Source: Trichodelitschia bisporula (taxonomy: Eukaryota > Ascomycota > Dothideomycetes > Phaeotrichales > Phaeotrichaceae). Taken from it: a stretch of 64,000 nt of DNA. Within the stretch, counting starts at the first letter, position 1. Each line of letters opens with the position of its first letter. The position numbers and the translations under genes are program-made. Where the stretch lies: NCBI GenBank assembly GCA_010356995.1, contig ML996697.1, forward strand, positions 563,761 through 627,760. The letters are read 5' to 3'. A model generated the notes under the pieces. The model was not told the DNA's origin. It made no database searches and saw nothing but the letters and a program-made list of their open reading frames with translations. Of the stretch, positions 10,584 through 21,919 are shown in pieces.

Positions 10584-12080
10584 ATGATCTGTCTGATGAC
10601 TCCTGCAGCTCATCATCCTTCCCCTGCAGCAATCGCACATCTGTCCCTTGCTTTTCGGGCCCAACACCGCAGTCTTAAGCCACGTCGGCTTTTCCCTCCG
10701 CCTTCGCATCAAAATCTACTTACCCTTGCTATTGAGACTTCTTGCGATGACACCGCCGTCGCGATCCTTGAAAAGTCCGGCGCTCGCGCCCGGCTTCATT
10801 TCAGTCACAAAATAAGCTCCAACAATGTTGCTTATCACGGCATTCATCCGGTTGTGGCCCTTGAGTCTCACCAGGAGAACTTGTCGTCGTTAGTCCAGAA
10901 GGCTTTGCATCATCTTCCTCACCACGATGGCGTCTCCCCTCAGAATGTCGTCGGGATATCCAGCGTTCAAGGCTCTATAGCATGGAAACAGAAGCCCGAC
11001 TTTATCGCCGTAACTCGCGGACCCGGCATGCGCTCAAACCTCGCCAACGGCATTGACACTGCAAAGGGACTGGCCGTGGCATGGCAAATACCTCTCGTAG
11101 GAGTCCATCATATGCAAGCGCATGCTCTAACTCCTCGTCTTGTATCTGCACTAGAGCCACCCGCAAGCCTAGCGCACGTTGACGTCGTCGGCGACACTCA
11201 AGACCTGAGACCCATCTTCCCATTCATGTCACTTCTAGTCTCCGGCGGCCATACACTGCTGCTGCGGTGCCGTAGTATCACAGAGCACGAAATTCTTGCT
11301 TCAACGGCAGATTGTGCGATTGGCGACTGTATAGACAAGGTCAGCCGTGCCATTTTACCGGACTCTGTTTTGTCTGAGGCCAAATCTGTAATGTATGGAC
11401 CATTACTGGAGCGCTTCGTCTTCAAGTCGCCAGACGACTACCACTACACTCCTCCTGCGAATCGGCGCGAGGAAGTTGAGCTTTGTCAGGCGCCTGGGCC
11501 GTTTGGATGGCCCTTCCCCACCCCTTTGACAATCTCTTCAGGCGGCAGGAAGTGGCGTGCCATGGAATTCAGTTTTACTGGTCTAGTAACCTATACAAGC
11601 CGGCTAATAACAAACGGCTGGGACACAGAAAGAAACAAACCGAGTCAAACTCCCCGGACGGAACCCATATCCGAAGCTGAAGCCCGATGGATAGCTCGGG
11701 AGTGCATGCGGTCTGCTTTTGAGCATCTTGCAAGCCGCGCCATCATGGCTCTAGAAGAAGAAGTTCAGTCGGGTTGTGCAACGTCGCAAACCCTCGTCTT
11801 GAGTGGAGGCGTTGCGGCCAATGGCTTTCTGCGCCATGTTATGCGGTCCTATCTGGATGCGCGTGGATTTTCCGGAGTGCAGCTGGCCTACCCTCCGGTG
11901 GCCCTCTGCACTGATAATGCAGCGATGATTGCTTGGGCTGGATGTGAAATGTTCGAAGCCGGTCATAGCGACTCGCTGCGGATACGCGCTCTCCGGAAGT
12001 GGAGCTTGGAAAATATTCTTCATCCTGAAAGGGAGGAGGGCCCTCGGGATCCGTCTACGGGACCGGTCGTAGCTGATTAA
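10584..12080 (+). CDS. QRI7: Mitochondrial tRNA N6-threonylcarbamoyladenosine transferase (Qri7/OSGEPL1, TsaD family)
   Basis: A 498-residue single-exon protein of the Kae1/TsaD family, which moves the threonylcarbamoyl group onto A37 of ANN-decoding tRNAs. The family start LAIETSCDDTAVAIL is at residues 48-62. The metal-binding H-x3-H lies in GVHHMQAH (His176, His180), followed by LLVSGGHT, the GGVAAN nucleotide loop and CTDNAAMIAW. The first 40 residues are rich in Arg, Ser, His and Ala with no acidic residue, consistent with a mitochondrial targeting peptide; this and the eukaryotic Qri7 features favour the mitochondrial enzyme over cytosolic Kae1. It is longer than yeast Qri7 (about 407) because of the leader and loop insertions. 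Its stop is 97 bases from the GH43 stop. Confidence 0.93.
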   Translation: MICLMTPAAHHPSPAAIAHLSLAFRAQHRSLKPRRLFPPPSHQNLLTLAIETSCDDTAVAILEKSGARARLHFSHKISSNNVAYHGIHPVVALESHQENLSSLVQKALHHLPHHDGVSPQNVVGISSVQGSIAWKQKPDFIAVTRGPGMRSNLANGIDTAKGLAVAWQIPLVGVHHMQAHALTPRLVSALEPPASLAHVDVVGDTQDLRPIFPFMSLLVSGGHTLLLRCRSITEHEILASTADCAIGDCIDKVSRAILPDSVLSEAKSVMYGPLLERFVFKSPDDYHYTPPANRREEVELCQAPGPFGWPFPTPLTISSGGRKWRAMEFSFTGLVTYTSRLITNGWDTERNKPSQTPRTEPISEAEARWIARECMRSAFEHLASRAIMALEEEVQSGCATSQTLVLSGGVAANGFLRHVMRSYLDARGFSGVQLAYPPVALCTDNAAMIAWAGCEMFEAGHSDSLRIRALRKWSLENILHPEREEGPRDPSTGPVVAD

Positions 12081-12177
12081 TGGAGACAATTACTCCAAAT
12101 CCAACGTCTCGTCACGCATTTCACCGTGATCATGAAGACTGAGATCGATGATGAACCCCTGTTGTATCAATTCTATG

Positions 12178-13612
12178 TCAACAAAGCCCTTCTCTCCGAT
12201 TCCGTTCTGCATCTATCAGCCTTGTCCGCGTCTTCCACTCTGAATCGTCATACATGGGGATTACGGAACCATGTCTTGGCCGCTTCGGCAACTGGTAATT
12301 TCGTGATGGAATCCAATTCCCTGAGGCGATGTCGGTGGACTCGAACGGCACATAGCCGCGCCCTGTCCCTGTACATCAATTGAGAGCTAGAGAAAGCGCC
12401 TTGAATGGTAGCTCACCACCAAACTCGTCAATAAACATGTGCCACTAACACTGGTTAGGATCGGCGGACACTTATCAAAAAGATCTCCTACCTTGTTGCG
12501 AACCGAGTTCGAAGCGAATACCAGAGGGCCTTCTCCCCGGGCTATGGGCCCCTTGCCTATCCCCACCTTCACTGTCCTCCAATTGCCCATGAGACTGTCG
12601 CTCGACTCCTGGAATATGAACTTCCCATTTGGTGTGGCAGCATTCTGCGCTCGTTCATCCTTGCTGAAGCGGTAGTACCTGGCAGACCTTTCGTCATAGA
12701 CGATGGTAGTATCAATCACTGAGAATCCGGTGTCGATGTATGTCTCGGCTGGCGTAAACGTTTTGAAGTCCTTGGTAGTTGCGCGAAGGATACGATGGTA
12801 CGACGAGCTGCCGTGAGAAGGATCGTTTGCTGGATACAGCGTACTCGCCCAGAAGACTAGGTAATGCCCCCTTTGCGTGTCATAGATCGCTTCAGGCGCC
12901 CAGCTCCTTCGTGTTAGCCGCGTTCCTCCCCTGATAGTACGGGCACCTACGTGTTCCCCACTGTTGGAGGGGAGACCTGAACAAGTCTCGCAAATGTAAG
13001 CACTGATGCAATCGTTTGGGATAGCAGTTGGCTACCTCGGTCCGCTCCATTGCTTCAAATCACTCGACTCCCAGACTACAATATTCCGGCTTCCGTGTTT
13101 CGAGGCAGCTCCCCAGTCTCCCTTTCCATTCATCTTGAGGTCCTTAATCCCGGCATAGCATCAGAAGATCTCCTCAAGCACCAAGTAAGGCAAAGTGAGG
13201 GGCATACAGTAGCCAGGATCCAGAACTTGGATCCATCATGAGCTCGAATGATGGTCGGGTCGCGCACACCTCGTGTCCCAACCGTGGAAGCCAAATACGG
13301 TTTCCCGTTTTTCGTTTCCGTCCAGTTGAGGGGGTTGTTGCCATTGCTCACGGCGAAGTATATGCTCTCTCCATCCTGGTTGCGACTTTAGCTCCGCCAC
13401 TTTGACCACGAGTTCCGGTGCCCGGCGGCTTACTGAGTATCCCTCTCCGGTGAACTTCGGTCATTCAGGGTCAGTTATTTCCATGCTCGGCAAAGGCTGG
13501 CGCTCACGTAGGCAAAGAGATAGCCTCCGAACTGCTTTCCACTCTGTGCCAACGATGCACTTGCGGGAAGCAAGGTTACAGCCAAAGTGAAGAGCACAGC
13601 AAGCCACTTCAT
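12178..13612 (-). CDS. Secreted glycoside hydrolase family 43 enzyme, eight exons
   Basis: Exons on the minus strand: 13508-13612, 13434-13454, 13208-13375, 13036-13142, 12951-12986, 12492-12906, 12417-12444 and 12178-12362, giving 354 residues. All seven introns are 44-65 bases with GT-AG ends and branch sites, and every phase closes. The protein starts with a signal peptide (MKWLAVLFTLAVTLLPASA). It keeps family-43 beta-propeller blocks: NGNNPLNWTE, VRDPTIIR, IVVWESSDL, SWAPEAIYD, VIDTTIVYDE, GEGPLVF, FIDEFGGRGYVPFE and RHGSVIP. Such enzymes act outside the cell on arabinose- or xylose-containing side chains of plant polysaccharides; the exact sugar cannot be told. Three exons are very small (21, 36 and 28 bases). 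It is easily missed because no single open frame covers it. Confidence 0.88.
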
Positions 13613-14844
13613 TATAAGATGAGAGCGGAGGCTCACAGGCTGATCTGGATGGCTAACCAGTAGGTCTAGGTCACAGCATCACAGAGAACTTTGTCAACGA
13701 TGTCCAAGCAGCCATCTTGAGAGCCCTAGTGAGGTCAGTGGAGTCACTTAATGCGGAGTAATAAAGCGGCGACCCGCCATATTACCCAGCATTGCTAATT
13801 GACCGACCACTCGGGCCGAAAGCGATTTCCCGGGCTGTGCTGCTTAGATCTTAGCCCCATGAATACGCATTGTGCTCTATTACGAGTAGTATCGTGATAA
13901 ATCAACTGAGACATGATGCCGAGCCCCGAAGTACCGTATGAGATGAGATGACTGAATCCGCGCGCCGCATCTCGGCTTCTCATGAAGTAAAGCCGCGAGC
14001 AGCACACACCTTTGAATCGCAACTGCGAACCCGGTCCAAATCTACATACGCGTTCCCCAGCAAGGCATTGCGCCCGGCTGTGGTCCGGGATTTAGCGATC
14101 CCCGCCATGCACGTCAGGCCAACCCCCGAACGCCTAGGAGGCTTGGTGAAGAGCGGTATCCCGCCGCCCTAGCATGCAGGCGCAGTAATCGCGATCGACT
14201 GTGGCGATGTTACACAGCACCGTAGATGACAAGTCGGCGGATCGGCACCAACCTTGCGCGACGAGTCGAAGCTCGCCAATGCGGAGCGCGCCTCGCTCGC
14301 GACGAGGCAGAATGCGCCTCGGATTCGGTAGCGTGGCCGGGAGGAGTCACCCCGTGAGGCCGCTGTGTTGTTCTTCGTGTCCTTACGAGGCTACATACAG
14401 TGTGATGTTGGCAGTACGGTTGCCGGGGATCAGTCCTGCGAAATGAGTGTCGGTGTTGTTGTCGGTGGCCGGTTGGGTGATGGGGCGATGGCCGACGTGT
14501 TTTGGTGGGCGGAGCGTTGCTGGGGGTTAGGGTGAGGAGCGAATGTTGGGTCAGGCCTCACCACCACCCACACTCGTAAGCCGCCTACTGCGAACGGCCA
14601 CGGTGATGCTCCCTGGCGGGTGAGATGGCGCGGGGGGCTCATTTTACCAGTTGGCTTGCTTTTCATAGACGGTGGTTGGGGCTTGCGAGAACTAGTCTTA
14701 GGCGAGCTCGACCTTTCGCCAGATGGAGGCACGACATATATCAGTCGGACAGCCTCGCTTGGGTCCGGACTCTTTTTTGACCCTTTTATTCTCAGATCCT
14801 ACTTGGAATATCCCAGTTCTTCTATCACAGCCAAATACATAGTC
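13613..14844. other. Intergenic, divergent upstream region of GH43 and the PPxY protein
   Basis: I see no convincing gene in these 1.2 kb. Frames up to 81 codons occur but lack domains or splice context. A TATA-like ATATAT near 14735 lies about 110 bases before the next start codon. Confidence 0.5.
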
Positions 14845-15456
14845 ATGGCTTCATTATCCTACGACCAGACCCGCTGTCCAGGATACGAGTCTTCACATAC
14901 GCTCAAGATGCCCCGGAAACGAAGCCGCAGCTCCAAAATCGTCGACTTCGGGCTCCGATTCAAACACTTCGTCTCTGAACACGCCGCCTCAAACCCCAAG
15001 GGCACCTCAACATCCCATGACTACCAAGCTATCCCACTCGACCCTCCTCCACCGTACACCCCGTCTCAACACCACACCCAGTTCGACCCTTCGCCTTTAA
15101 ACGTGGAATCAGTACAATGCCCCCAGAGCTTTGATGCAGCGAGTACTGTTGAACGCCGGCAGGGGCAGGCCCTTTACGGAAGGCACCTTTCCGTCGCTCA
15201 AGCAACGAGCATACCTTCGACCCAATGGCATTCAACCACATCGTCATATTCCACTTCAAGACCACTCAGTTTCCCTGAATACAACCCCTATTCGCATTTG
15301 AGAGCGGTCTCGGACAGCTGTTTGGGCGAGTACAAGGCAGGAAGCGTGTGGGAAAGGATTGGAGAACGGAGAGCAAGACAGCAGGGCGAGTCTTGCGCTT
15401 CAACAGAGTTCTCAACTGGAGGCGGAGTGCAGAATGAATTTCGGAGTGACGAATAG
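14845..15456 (+). CDS. Hypothetical protein with a PPxY motif
   Basis: A 203-residue single-exon frame; I chose the ATG at 14845 (MASLSYDQ) over an in-frame ATG at 14620 because the extra 75 residues read like translated promoter, with the TATA-like box inside it. The N-terminus is basic (MPRKRSRSSKI). The middle has DPPPPYTPS, a PPxY match that could bind WW domains such as those of Rsp5/Nedd4 ligases. The remainder is rich in Ser, Tyr and Gln and looks disordered, ending with a charged helix-like stretch (WERIGERRARQQ). I do not recognise the family. Confidence 0.55.
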   Translation: MASLSYDQTRCPGYESSHTLKMPRKRSRSSKIVDFGLRFKHFVSEHAASNPKGTSTSHDYQAIPLDPPPPYTPSQHHTQFDPSPLNVESVQCPQSFDAASTVERRQGQALYGRHLSVAQATSIPSTQWHSTTSSYSTSRPLSFPEYNPYSHLRAVSDSCLGEYKAGSVWERIGERRARQQGESCASTEFSTGGGVQNEFRSDE

Positions 15457-15828
15457 AGGCAGGCTGCACACTGACACGGAGGGTCGAAGCTTGAAGATGT
15501 GGTCAGACAGCTTAGTGGAAGCGGAAAATGTACACTGAGGTCTTACAGGCCGACGCCGTGAAAAGCGATGCTCATGCATCCATTCACATATCCCAAGATA
15601 TGAACGATCTGAGCTCGTAAACTCAATGCATCGAAATATCCTGTATGGCCATTCACGTTTGCAAAAACAAATGATTCCTCCTGTTGCCTCTGACGGATGT
15701 CCCATGAATACCGAAGCATGCCCGTCAGCCCAGAGCACTGCAAAAGAAACACCATAACAAGATCACCTTGTACCCCCATTCCACCACCATGATCTATGTT
15801 CCTCAGCCTCATTGCCAGTGAAACTCAC
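15457..15828. other. Intergenic, between convergent genes
   Basis: This holds the 3' flanks of the PPxY protein and the IFRD gene. Short minus-strand frames here are not convincing. Confidence 0.55.
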
Positions 15829-17338
15829 TCAAAACTCCGCCGGTGCCTCTAGTGATGACGGAAGAGCGTTGAACACTCGCTCGTTCAACCCATAGTGCAC
15901 CATGAAGCCACCCCCAAGAATCCGTTTGATTGCTTCATAGCGATGAAACTTCCACCATCTGTCGATCACGAAGCTGCCATCTTTCCCGAACTTGATGTTG
16001 AGGCGGTGGCCCAGATAACTGGTTAAGTCCTCATTAAGAGCCGTGGAGAATCTCGGACCCCGCCATGGGTGATCGACCGAGTGGGAGACATCAGAGAAGG
16101 CCTTGTGCAGGTCCTTGCGCTTGTCTTTACTGAGGTAGCGGGCGCTTGACCGTGAGAGCTCCAGGAGCTTTGATTTAAGAGAGAATTCGCCGTCACGATA
16201 GACATTGTAGCGTTGCGCCCAGTTGCCCCGCCGAAAAGCGCCTGACTCGTATCCATTCTCAGCAGAAGTATTGTTCTCGGGTTCTTCATCCTCTTCGAGC
16301 TGCGTGAAGCTCTGTTCGTAGAGCAGGGCAATGTTCTCTCCTGCCGCGACCTGGACGCTGAGGATGTTGCTGTCCAGTTGGCTTTCAAAGCACTCCATTG
16401 GCTCCTGAGATTTGCCTTCCAGATCTTCGAACCGTGTGGCTAGAAACCCCCACTCCTGCAATGCCGCGGTGACGACGCTCCCACTGTCAGGCGCATTGAC
16501 GAACTCCCCATCCGACAGGATGATCTGGAGGAAGAAATCCATGACGTCTTCCGTCTCTTGGATGTCAGCACCTGCGAAAAAGGTAGCCGCACCGAGCGCG
16601 TGGATGGCCATAGCCTGAGCATTGCCGGAGCTTGTATCCTGGATACGGGATCTCAGTGGTTCACAGACCTCCTGGTACACTTCTTCTTCCGTCGACAAAA
16701 TGGTTGCCGCAAGCGCTAAAGACGTAAGTAGCCATAAGAGAGTTAAGGAAATCCGGGCGAGTACCTTTGAGAGCGAATACCGCTTCGCGCTCACTGCTGC
16801 CCGACTTGAAACACTTGACGAGTGCGGGAACCAGCTCGTCCACTCTCAGCTCCACCCCTTCGCCTGCATACTGCGAAGCCACAATGTTGGTGTAGATGGC
16901 AAGTGTCTCCTCACGGGCCTCGGTGGTATTTCGCTTGTTTCGCGAGCGCTCAATGATTTGCTCTATACACTCGGAGACCTCGTGCTGCCAAACCTCGGGC
17001 GGAGCATTGTCGAAGTCCGCGAACCGGTTGAGATCCAGGGAAGCAACGCTTTTTGCGTCAGTGTAGTTTTTTGATAGGTGGGCTTGGAGGCAAACGTACC
17101 TTGACTGCATATCGTCGGAGAGATCATCCTCATCATCCGATCCGTGTCTACTGGGGTTTCTAGACGCGGCCCGCGATACGGCCGGCGAGGGCCTCGGTGA
17201 AGCGGCGGGAGAGTTCACTGCTGAACCCGGCGCAGAACCAGCTTGCGAACTGCGGGCTGAAAGGTGGCGCGCTTTGGCTTTGCGCGAAACGGTCTTCCCG
17301 CTCTCGAGAGCCTGGCGACGGAGGTCGCGTTCGTGCAT
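15829..17338 (-). CDS. Interferon-related developmental regulator (IFRD) family protein
   Basis: Three exons on the minus strand, 17100-17338, 16765-17048 and 15829-16715, give 469 residues; introns of 51 and 49 bases end in AG with CTGAC and CTTAAC-like branch sites. The start MHERDLRRQALESGKTVSRK fits the fungal IFRD N-terminus. A Ser/Pro/Ala-rich disordered segment and an acidic DDEDDLSDDM patch come next, then an all-helical ARM-like body with RNKRNTTEAREETL and the C-terminal IFRD signature (VYRDGEFSLKSKLLELSRS, then WWKFHRYEAIKRILGGGF). Animal members are transcriptional co-regulators and one binds inactive 80S ribosomes; the fungal role is little known. The frame remains open upstream of the chosen ATG, but that part lacks family similarity. 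Confidence 0.9.
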
Positions 17339-18500
17339 CGTAACCAGTTTGTTGATCGCGGATAGTAAGTGGTTGGGTCGAAAGAGAACTTGGTACTGTT
17401 CAAAGAGAGAGATGCAGGGTACTAGGAGGGGCAAGTTAGCACATAGGTATTCTCGATGCGCTGATGGCGTGGTGTACCGGACAACACAGGGCCCGGCAGA
17501 TTAACAAGGGCTTGCACAGCGCTAAAAAGGTACCTTTGACTAGGACTACAGGCTATTGGGGCGGTTGGCTACTTGAATGTGTATCGAATATGGATGTGGG
17601 GGGCAAATGTGAGGTATCGTGCATGACGGAGTGGTTGAAAGAGGCGGGAGATTGGGTGAAAGTTTGCCCAAGGAAGTGACAGTGGAGGGGAGTGCGGTTG
17701 TTGAAAGAAGTAGGAAAGGCGCTTCACAAGTGGTTCGAGATGAGATGAGGAGATATGAGGAGAGCGGAGAAGGAAGTGTGAGGTTATTATTGCAGGCCAA
17801 GTCCAGAAGCGTCGACTGGGCGTTTGTCGGGTGGAGGCCGCACTCTGGCCTAAAATTGATCAAGGGCTGTCACCTTGGAATGCTAGCTGGTACCGTAGTG
17901 GGGGGTTGTAGGGGGGGGCACTGCGGCGGGGGGCGGGGTTGCGCCGCAAAAGGATATAAAAGGTACTGTATGACGACAGGTTGTATTCTGTTGTCAAGTG
18001 AGCTACAGCTTTACCGTGGTCCGTTGATATGTCTTTCTTATAGCCAGAACACTCAAAGGTGGACGGGGCCCTTGAAGGCAGGAATACGTCTTTTGAGACG
18101 GTACGACAGTACCAGTGACCCAAATTCATCCATGTGCTTTCGAAAGCAGCCTCGGTGGCTTGTCAGAGCGCCGAGCCATTTCCGCAGCACTGCCCATGAC
18201 ATCATAGGTTAAACTGGTAGTAACAACTTACATTGTACGGTATATTCAGCTACCCGCAAAAGTGGTCCTTCGTCTTACAGTACAATCTGTTTCCTATAAC
18301 TTGCTTCTGAGAGAGCTCAAAGTGGGTATGGGATTTGATGCTGGGTTAGTTTCAATTCTCAGAAGCAATGCTGAGAAAGGTATAGCACTGGAAATGCACC
18401 TCGCGATGTATATCAACACTGAAGACAGCAAAATGTAAATAAGGCCACTCAATATACTAAATTCCGAGTCAAAGGTGCTCTCGGTTGAAGTTTCCAGTCC
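17339..18500. other. Intergenic, upstream of IFRD and downstream of the DET1-like gene
   Basis: No gene is seen in 1.16 kb. A GGATATAAAAGG TATA-like sequence sits near 17951 on the plus strand, but no coding frame follows it. G-rich runs occur near 17900-17940. Confidence 0.5.
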
Positions 18501-20274
18501 CTAATATATCTCTGAAAGCGACGACCTTTCTTGCTCCTTCAGCCGCTTAACATCAACTTCATCGAGCATGATCTCCTCTCCCTCGCCATCGTTCGCATCT
18601 CCAAGAGCATCAGCCCTTTTACCGGCCAACATGCCACTTTCTTCCTCCCACTCCTTCTCTTTCTTTGTCATGGATCCAGCACTTCCCGTTCGGCGAATTC
18701 TACTGCCGCTCTTCCCAGCACTTCCAGTGCGATTCCTTTCAGCACTCTTCCCACTGCTCCGCCTTTCACTCGAGCCTCCCCTCTCATCAATATAAGCCAG
18801 TGCCGACCGCGATGCCTCGGAGCGTGACATGCGCGATGGCAGTTGATGAATGTTGGTGTCGAAGTAGTCGCTCTCATCTGAAACGTCGACCGTACCAGCG
18901 GTACCGTGCCGAATGCTCTCCCGGACACTCTGCAGAAGTCGGTTACGCACTACACCTTGCGGTGTACCCTTCGACTTTCCAGCTGGGAGGAAGAGACCTT
19001 TTTCCGTTTCTTCATCGGACGAAGTGGTATCCTCGCCTCCATCCCGCGCTGCTTCATCGCTGATGTTGGCGTTTCCTGACGCATCCTCGGCCTCCTTGAG
19101 CGGCCCAGAAAGCAGGTCATTGCTGGTCTTCTTAGTAACATGGGCAGATGAGCTGGACTTAGTAGGGCTCTTCTTCCAAGATGCCGAAGTGGCGCTGTTG
19201 GGATCGCCATGAGAGGCTGTCGGATGGTCTTCGTCCGCATTAGGCGTAGCAGCCGTCCGAGCCAGTTGTAAAAGGTCATGCGTATCCTGTCGCCGAACTC
19301 GGTGCGGAATGTCGAAGTGCGCATGGTTGCAACCCTGCGCACACCCTCCCCAACGGCGACTTGGGGGCGCAGCGTTCGGAAGACCTTTCCCCTGTGAGGC
19401 GAGAATGGCAGCTTCCTGACGTTTGTAGTTGGACCACGTCCGGAGTTCGTTCTGGAGCACGTATTTCCCATTGTCCAGGTTCTGCTTCATGATGATAAAC
19501 TCGCAATGGTTGATGTTGCGGAGATCCTCGAAGTACTCGACGCTCCAGTGGTACCTCGGTCCACTCAGCAAGTATATTCACTTCCAGAACCACAACGTAC
19601 CATTTCATTAAGAAGATTCTCGTCATAAGCCCATGGGTGACCAAAACGCACACGCTCGGAAAGTCAGGTTCGCTGAACTGCCTCCACAGACTCTCGTTGA
19701 AGCCACTGACGCGGTCATACGCATCAGCCGCGCTCTCACCGTCCGGGATACGATAGAAGAAATGGCCGTAATCAGCGCGTTCTTGCCACATCCGCTCCAT
19801 GGCGGCCGAGCAGGGCTGGAAGTTGCCAAAATCCTGCTCTCGCAGCCGCGGTTCTTCGTACACCTTGACCTTGTGCACTGGAAACGGCGACGGGCCCTGC
19901 TCATCATCGTCAGATGTGAGGGTCTTCAAGATGCCCTCGGTGGTTTCGCGGGTACGCCGGTAGGGGGACGTGAAGAACTGGAGTGTGTCGTCTGGTCTGA
20001 GTAGAGCGCGCAGTCTGCGGCCCGCCTCCTCGGCCTTTGCTGCCGTCAGGATACTCTTTACTCGACGCATAGCTGGAAGATTAAAGCAGGCGGCGTACCT
20101 GTTGCCAGCCATCTGCGGTGAGCTTCACACGATGATCCGGAATGTACTGATGAATATCGCGGTTCTTGTTGCCCTCTGATTGGGCGTGCCTTATGAGCAA
20201 TATCATCTACATCGACTGTTAGTATAAAGACTAGCCATGTCGTGTGCACAAATACCAACCCTTGGTTTACCCAT
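18501..20274 (-). CDS. DET1: Histidine-phosphatase (phosphoglycerate-mutase-like) protein, DET1 type, with long tail
   Basis: Four exons on the minus strand, 20260-20274, 20099-20206, 19601-20034 and 18501-19554, give 536 residues; the first exon codes only five residues (MGKPR). Introns of 53, 64 and 46 bases are GT-AG with branch sites such as ACTAACAG. The catalytic motif RHAQSEGN is at residues 11-18 and the second histidine is in VLVTHGLMTR, with TSPYRRTRETTEG and IPDGESAADAYDR between them. This matches the histidine phosphatase superfamily and the layout of yeast Det1 (YDR051C), linked to sterol transport. The last 250 residues or so are charged, Ser-rich and probably disordered. The phosphatase fold is sure; the substrate and the exact orthology are not. 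Confidence 0.88.
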
Positions 20275-20779
20275 GGTTAGTTACGTTGAAGACTGTTAGA
20301 CTCCAGCAGTAGATAGGGTACACGTGGAAGCGGTAGTTTCGGAAGGTCGTTGAAAGCCCTTCTGGAAAGCCGTTTGTTAGATGTCGTGATGTGAGTGGTG
20401 GCGGGGGGGCAAACATCACCCCGTGGGGTCACCCTACCGGTAAGGGGCCTTGGCTATGGCCTGCTGTCGCTCAGCCTTACCTGCGAATCGGGTGGCGCTT
20501 GCTGGATTGTGCATCCGCTAGCCCAATTTCGGCAAGGCGACTTTTGTTGCGCGACTCCCATCGACTTTGCGGCGCTTCTTCTCTTCACCACTTCAGATCG
20601 CAGCCGGCGTCCAAACATCAAGCCTCATCCTCACCTTCTCGGTCACCGTAATCTCCTTCTCCTTGACAACGACCATCACCAACCACCCGAGCACTTTCGC
20701 ACTTCGGCTCATCACTAGACACCTGTCCATCTGCACTTCCCCGCCCTCCACCCTCAGACGCGCGACAGCGCACCTCACA
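20275..20779. promoter_or_regulatory. Divergent upstream region of the DET1-like gene and the DUF1168 gene
   Basis: About 500 bases separate the two start codons. The side facing DUF1168 is pyrimidine-rich from about 20570. In-frame upstream codons (an ATG at 20567) precede the chosen start but read like leader. No firm TATA box is seen. Confidence 0.45.
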
Positions 20780-21382
20780 ATGTCTGAACCCATCCCCGAA
20801 TCCATCCCCACATCCGCCGACCCTCGATCGAAGCGGCCCACCAAAAAGCGCGCCCTAACCCCGCTTTCCCAACAAGCCTCCCAGATCGAAGCCCTCTTCG
20901 CCCACCCCGACCGCGAGATCCCCCTCCCCGCCGGGCCCGTCCAAAGGCTGCTTGCTGCGCCCCCCGAAATCGTCGCCAACGTCCAAGGCTCCTCCGCCGG
21001 CGCCGGGTCAGGCGAGTTTCATGTCTACAAGGCGAGCCGACGGCGCGAGTATGAACGCGTGCGCATGATGGAGGAGGAGGTGTCCAAAGAGCAGGCAGAT
21101 AAGGAGTGGCAGGAGAAGATGGAGGAGGTCAGGCGTAGGGATGAGCAGAAGCGGAACAAAAACAAGGCACGGAGAGATAAGGCGAAGGCAAGGCAGGAAA
21201 AGAAGAAAGAAGGCACCGGAAAGGCGAACGGAGCGGCCGCCAGTGACTTCCAACCGGACCCGACTGCAAGGGCGCACCGGGACGACACTTCGTCTCATAA
21301 CGTTGACGACTCAAGTCGGCCGCTTTCTGAATCGGTTGCAGCCATAGAAGAGGTTGGCATCATTATTCATGATGAGGACTGA
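20780..21382 (+). CDS. DUF1168 / PRKRIP1-type protein
   Basis: A 200-residue protein with one exon from the ATG at 20780 (MSEPIPESIPTSADP). The family block is plain: GSSAGAGSGEFHVYKASRRR, followed by a long charged helix of E, K and R (EYERVRMMEEEVSKEQ and KNKARRDKAKARQEKKK) that probably forms a coiled coil or binds RNA. Human PRKRIP1 is a component of the late spliceosome, so a nuclear splicing role is likely, by family. The C-terminus is acidic and disordered. An in-frame ATG further upstream would add leader-like residues, so I use the start that matches the family. Confidence 0.85.
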   Translation: MSEPIPESIPTSADPRSKRPTKKRALTPLSQQASQIEALFAHPDREIPLPAGPVQRLLAAPPEIVANVQGSSAGAGSGEFHVYKASRRREYERVRMMEEEVSKEQADKEWQEKMEEVRRRDEQKRNKNKARRDKAKARQEKKKEGTGKANGAAASDFQPDPTARAHRDDTSSHNVDDSSRPLSESVAAIEEVGIIIHDED

Positions 21383-21919
21383 ACGGAAAGGTTCAACAAA
21401 GGGACAGCAGTGTGTTGTTTGGAAGTTGAGGATTTCACTCGGGGCCTAACTTGGGGTCAGGTGAGTCAGACGTAACTTACTTGGAAGGGTTCCAAGGGGA
21501 AATGTATAACATTGAGACACACTCTTAGGCATGTGTGGGGTTGAGGGGACATGGGCTATTCAATCAGGTCATACAAAGGATCCAGGGGAAAGGCGCGTGG
21601 AGAACCCACAGGTCCCGCACGCAGCGTTTTCATCGTATAAGCGAATACAACTAGATACATCATTGGGGATGATCCCCAGTCATTTAAAACCCAGCGCGCC
21701 GTGTGCAGAAAAGCAAAGATGCTGTACCGACCAGGTACCCCTTTTATGCAAGCCGTCCGCAATGCAGATATCCCAGGCAATGAAACGCAAATGGGAGAGA
21801 CCCCGAGTAATCATACAAAGTGTTCACCTATCCCGCGCAACTGATGAACCCGAACAAGTAATCTATAGACAAGAGATTCTCGTCGAAGAGAATTCTGCGC
21901 AAACACGATAGCCCAATGC
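21383..21919. other. Intergenic, between convergent genes
   Basis: This holds the 3' flanks of DUF1168 and the long disordered-protein gene. Frames of up to 126 codons here have no domain. Confidence 0.55.
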
